A DNA stretch of 6,201 bases from assembly GCA_017475725.1 (NCBI GenBank), contig JAFVFA010000286.1:1-6201 (forward strand). The letters are read 5' to 3'. Each line of letters begins with the position of its first letter. The first letter of the stretch is position 1. Of the stretch, positions 6,161-6,201 are shown piece by piece. This DNA comes from Spirochaetales bacterium (GTDB lineage Bacteria; Spirochaetota; Spirochaetia; Sphaerochaetales; Sphaerochaetaceae). The position numbers were made by a program, and so were the translations under genes. A model generated the notes under the pieces. It had not been told where the DNA came from and made no database searches. It saw only the letters and a list, made by a program, of their open reading frames with translations.

Positions 6161-6201
6161 ATGAAGAGAATAACAATCATCCTTATTGTGGCGGTTCTTG
6201 C
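6161..6201 (+). CDS. Start of a second secreted protein gene, 3' truncated by the window
   Basis: ATG at 6161 follows GGAGGA (6147-6152) by 8 bases and opens with MKRITIILIVAVL, the positive start and hydrophobic core of a Sec signal peptide. The frame stays open to the window end. The first residues closely resemble those of the gene at 5404 (MKRFIIILAIAAI), and the upstream hairpin is related, so it is probably a paralogue. Only about 13 complete codons are visible, so the mature protein cannot be judged. Confidence 0.7.
   Translation, partial: MKRITIILIVAVL

Overview
The window is a densely packed stretch of bacterial chromosome. Every credible gene is on the + strand, base composition is near-balanced, and most starts have strong GGAGG/AAGGAG ribosome binding sites. 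There are eight genes, two of them cut by the window ends. The tandem secreted beta-barrel-like proteins with MKR... signal peptides, next to TRAP and sugar-type transporters, suggest a didermic, fermentative, host- or sediment-associated anaerobe. A Spirochaetota (Sphaerochaeta-like) origin is my best guess, but it is only an impression from style, not proof.

Region 1 (1-2366) is the tail of a transport operon. It holds the C-terminal half of a TRAP transporter large permease (DctM), a small 2H-phosphoesterase-like protein whose second catalytic histidine appears to be replaced by serine, and an NHL-repeat beta-propeller protein. It closes with a strong hairpin at 2343-2366 that looks like an intrinsic terminator.

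Region 2 (2390-5306) is a tightly coupled four-gene unit: MFS transporter, YhcH/NanQ-family cupin-like protein, bile acid:sodium symporter (BASS) family permease, and a Dabb-domain protein. Consecutive genes overlap by 26, 1 and 32 bases, so they are almost certainly co-translated. YhcH-family proteins act on sugars (the E. coli member is a sialic acid anomerase), so I infer uptake and processing of a sugar or sugar acid. The BASS protein lacks several residues that form the sodium sites in characterised members.

Region 3 (5307-6201) holds a complete secreted, probably outer-membrane, 220-residue protein and the first codons of a second gene with a very similar signal peptide. Each is preceded by the same order of elements: a TGAG...CTCA hairpin, an ACGGA...TCCGT hairpin, a ribosome binding site, then ATGAAGAGA. 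This looks like a tandem duplication of a gene together with its structured leader.

No tRNA, rRNA, CRISPR array, insertion sequence or attachment site was recognised. The most unusual observations are the degenerate 2H protein inside a TRAP/NHL operon, the BASS protein without its sodium ligands, and the duplicated paired-hairpin leader.
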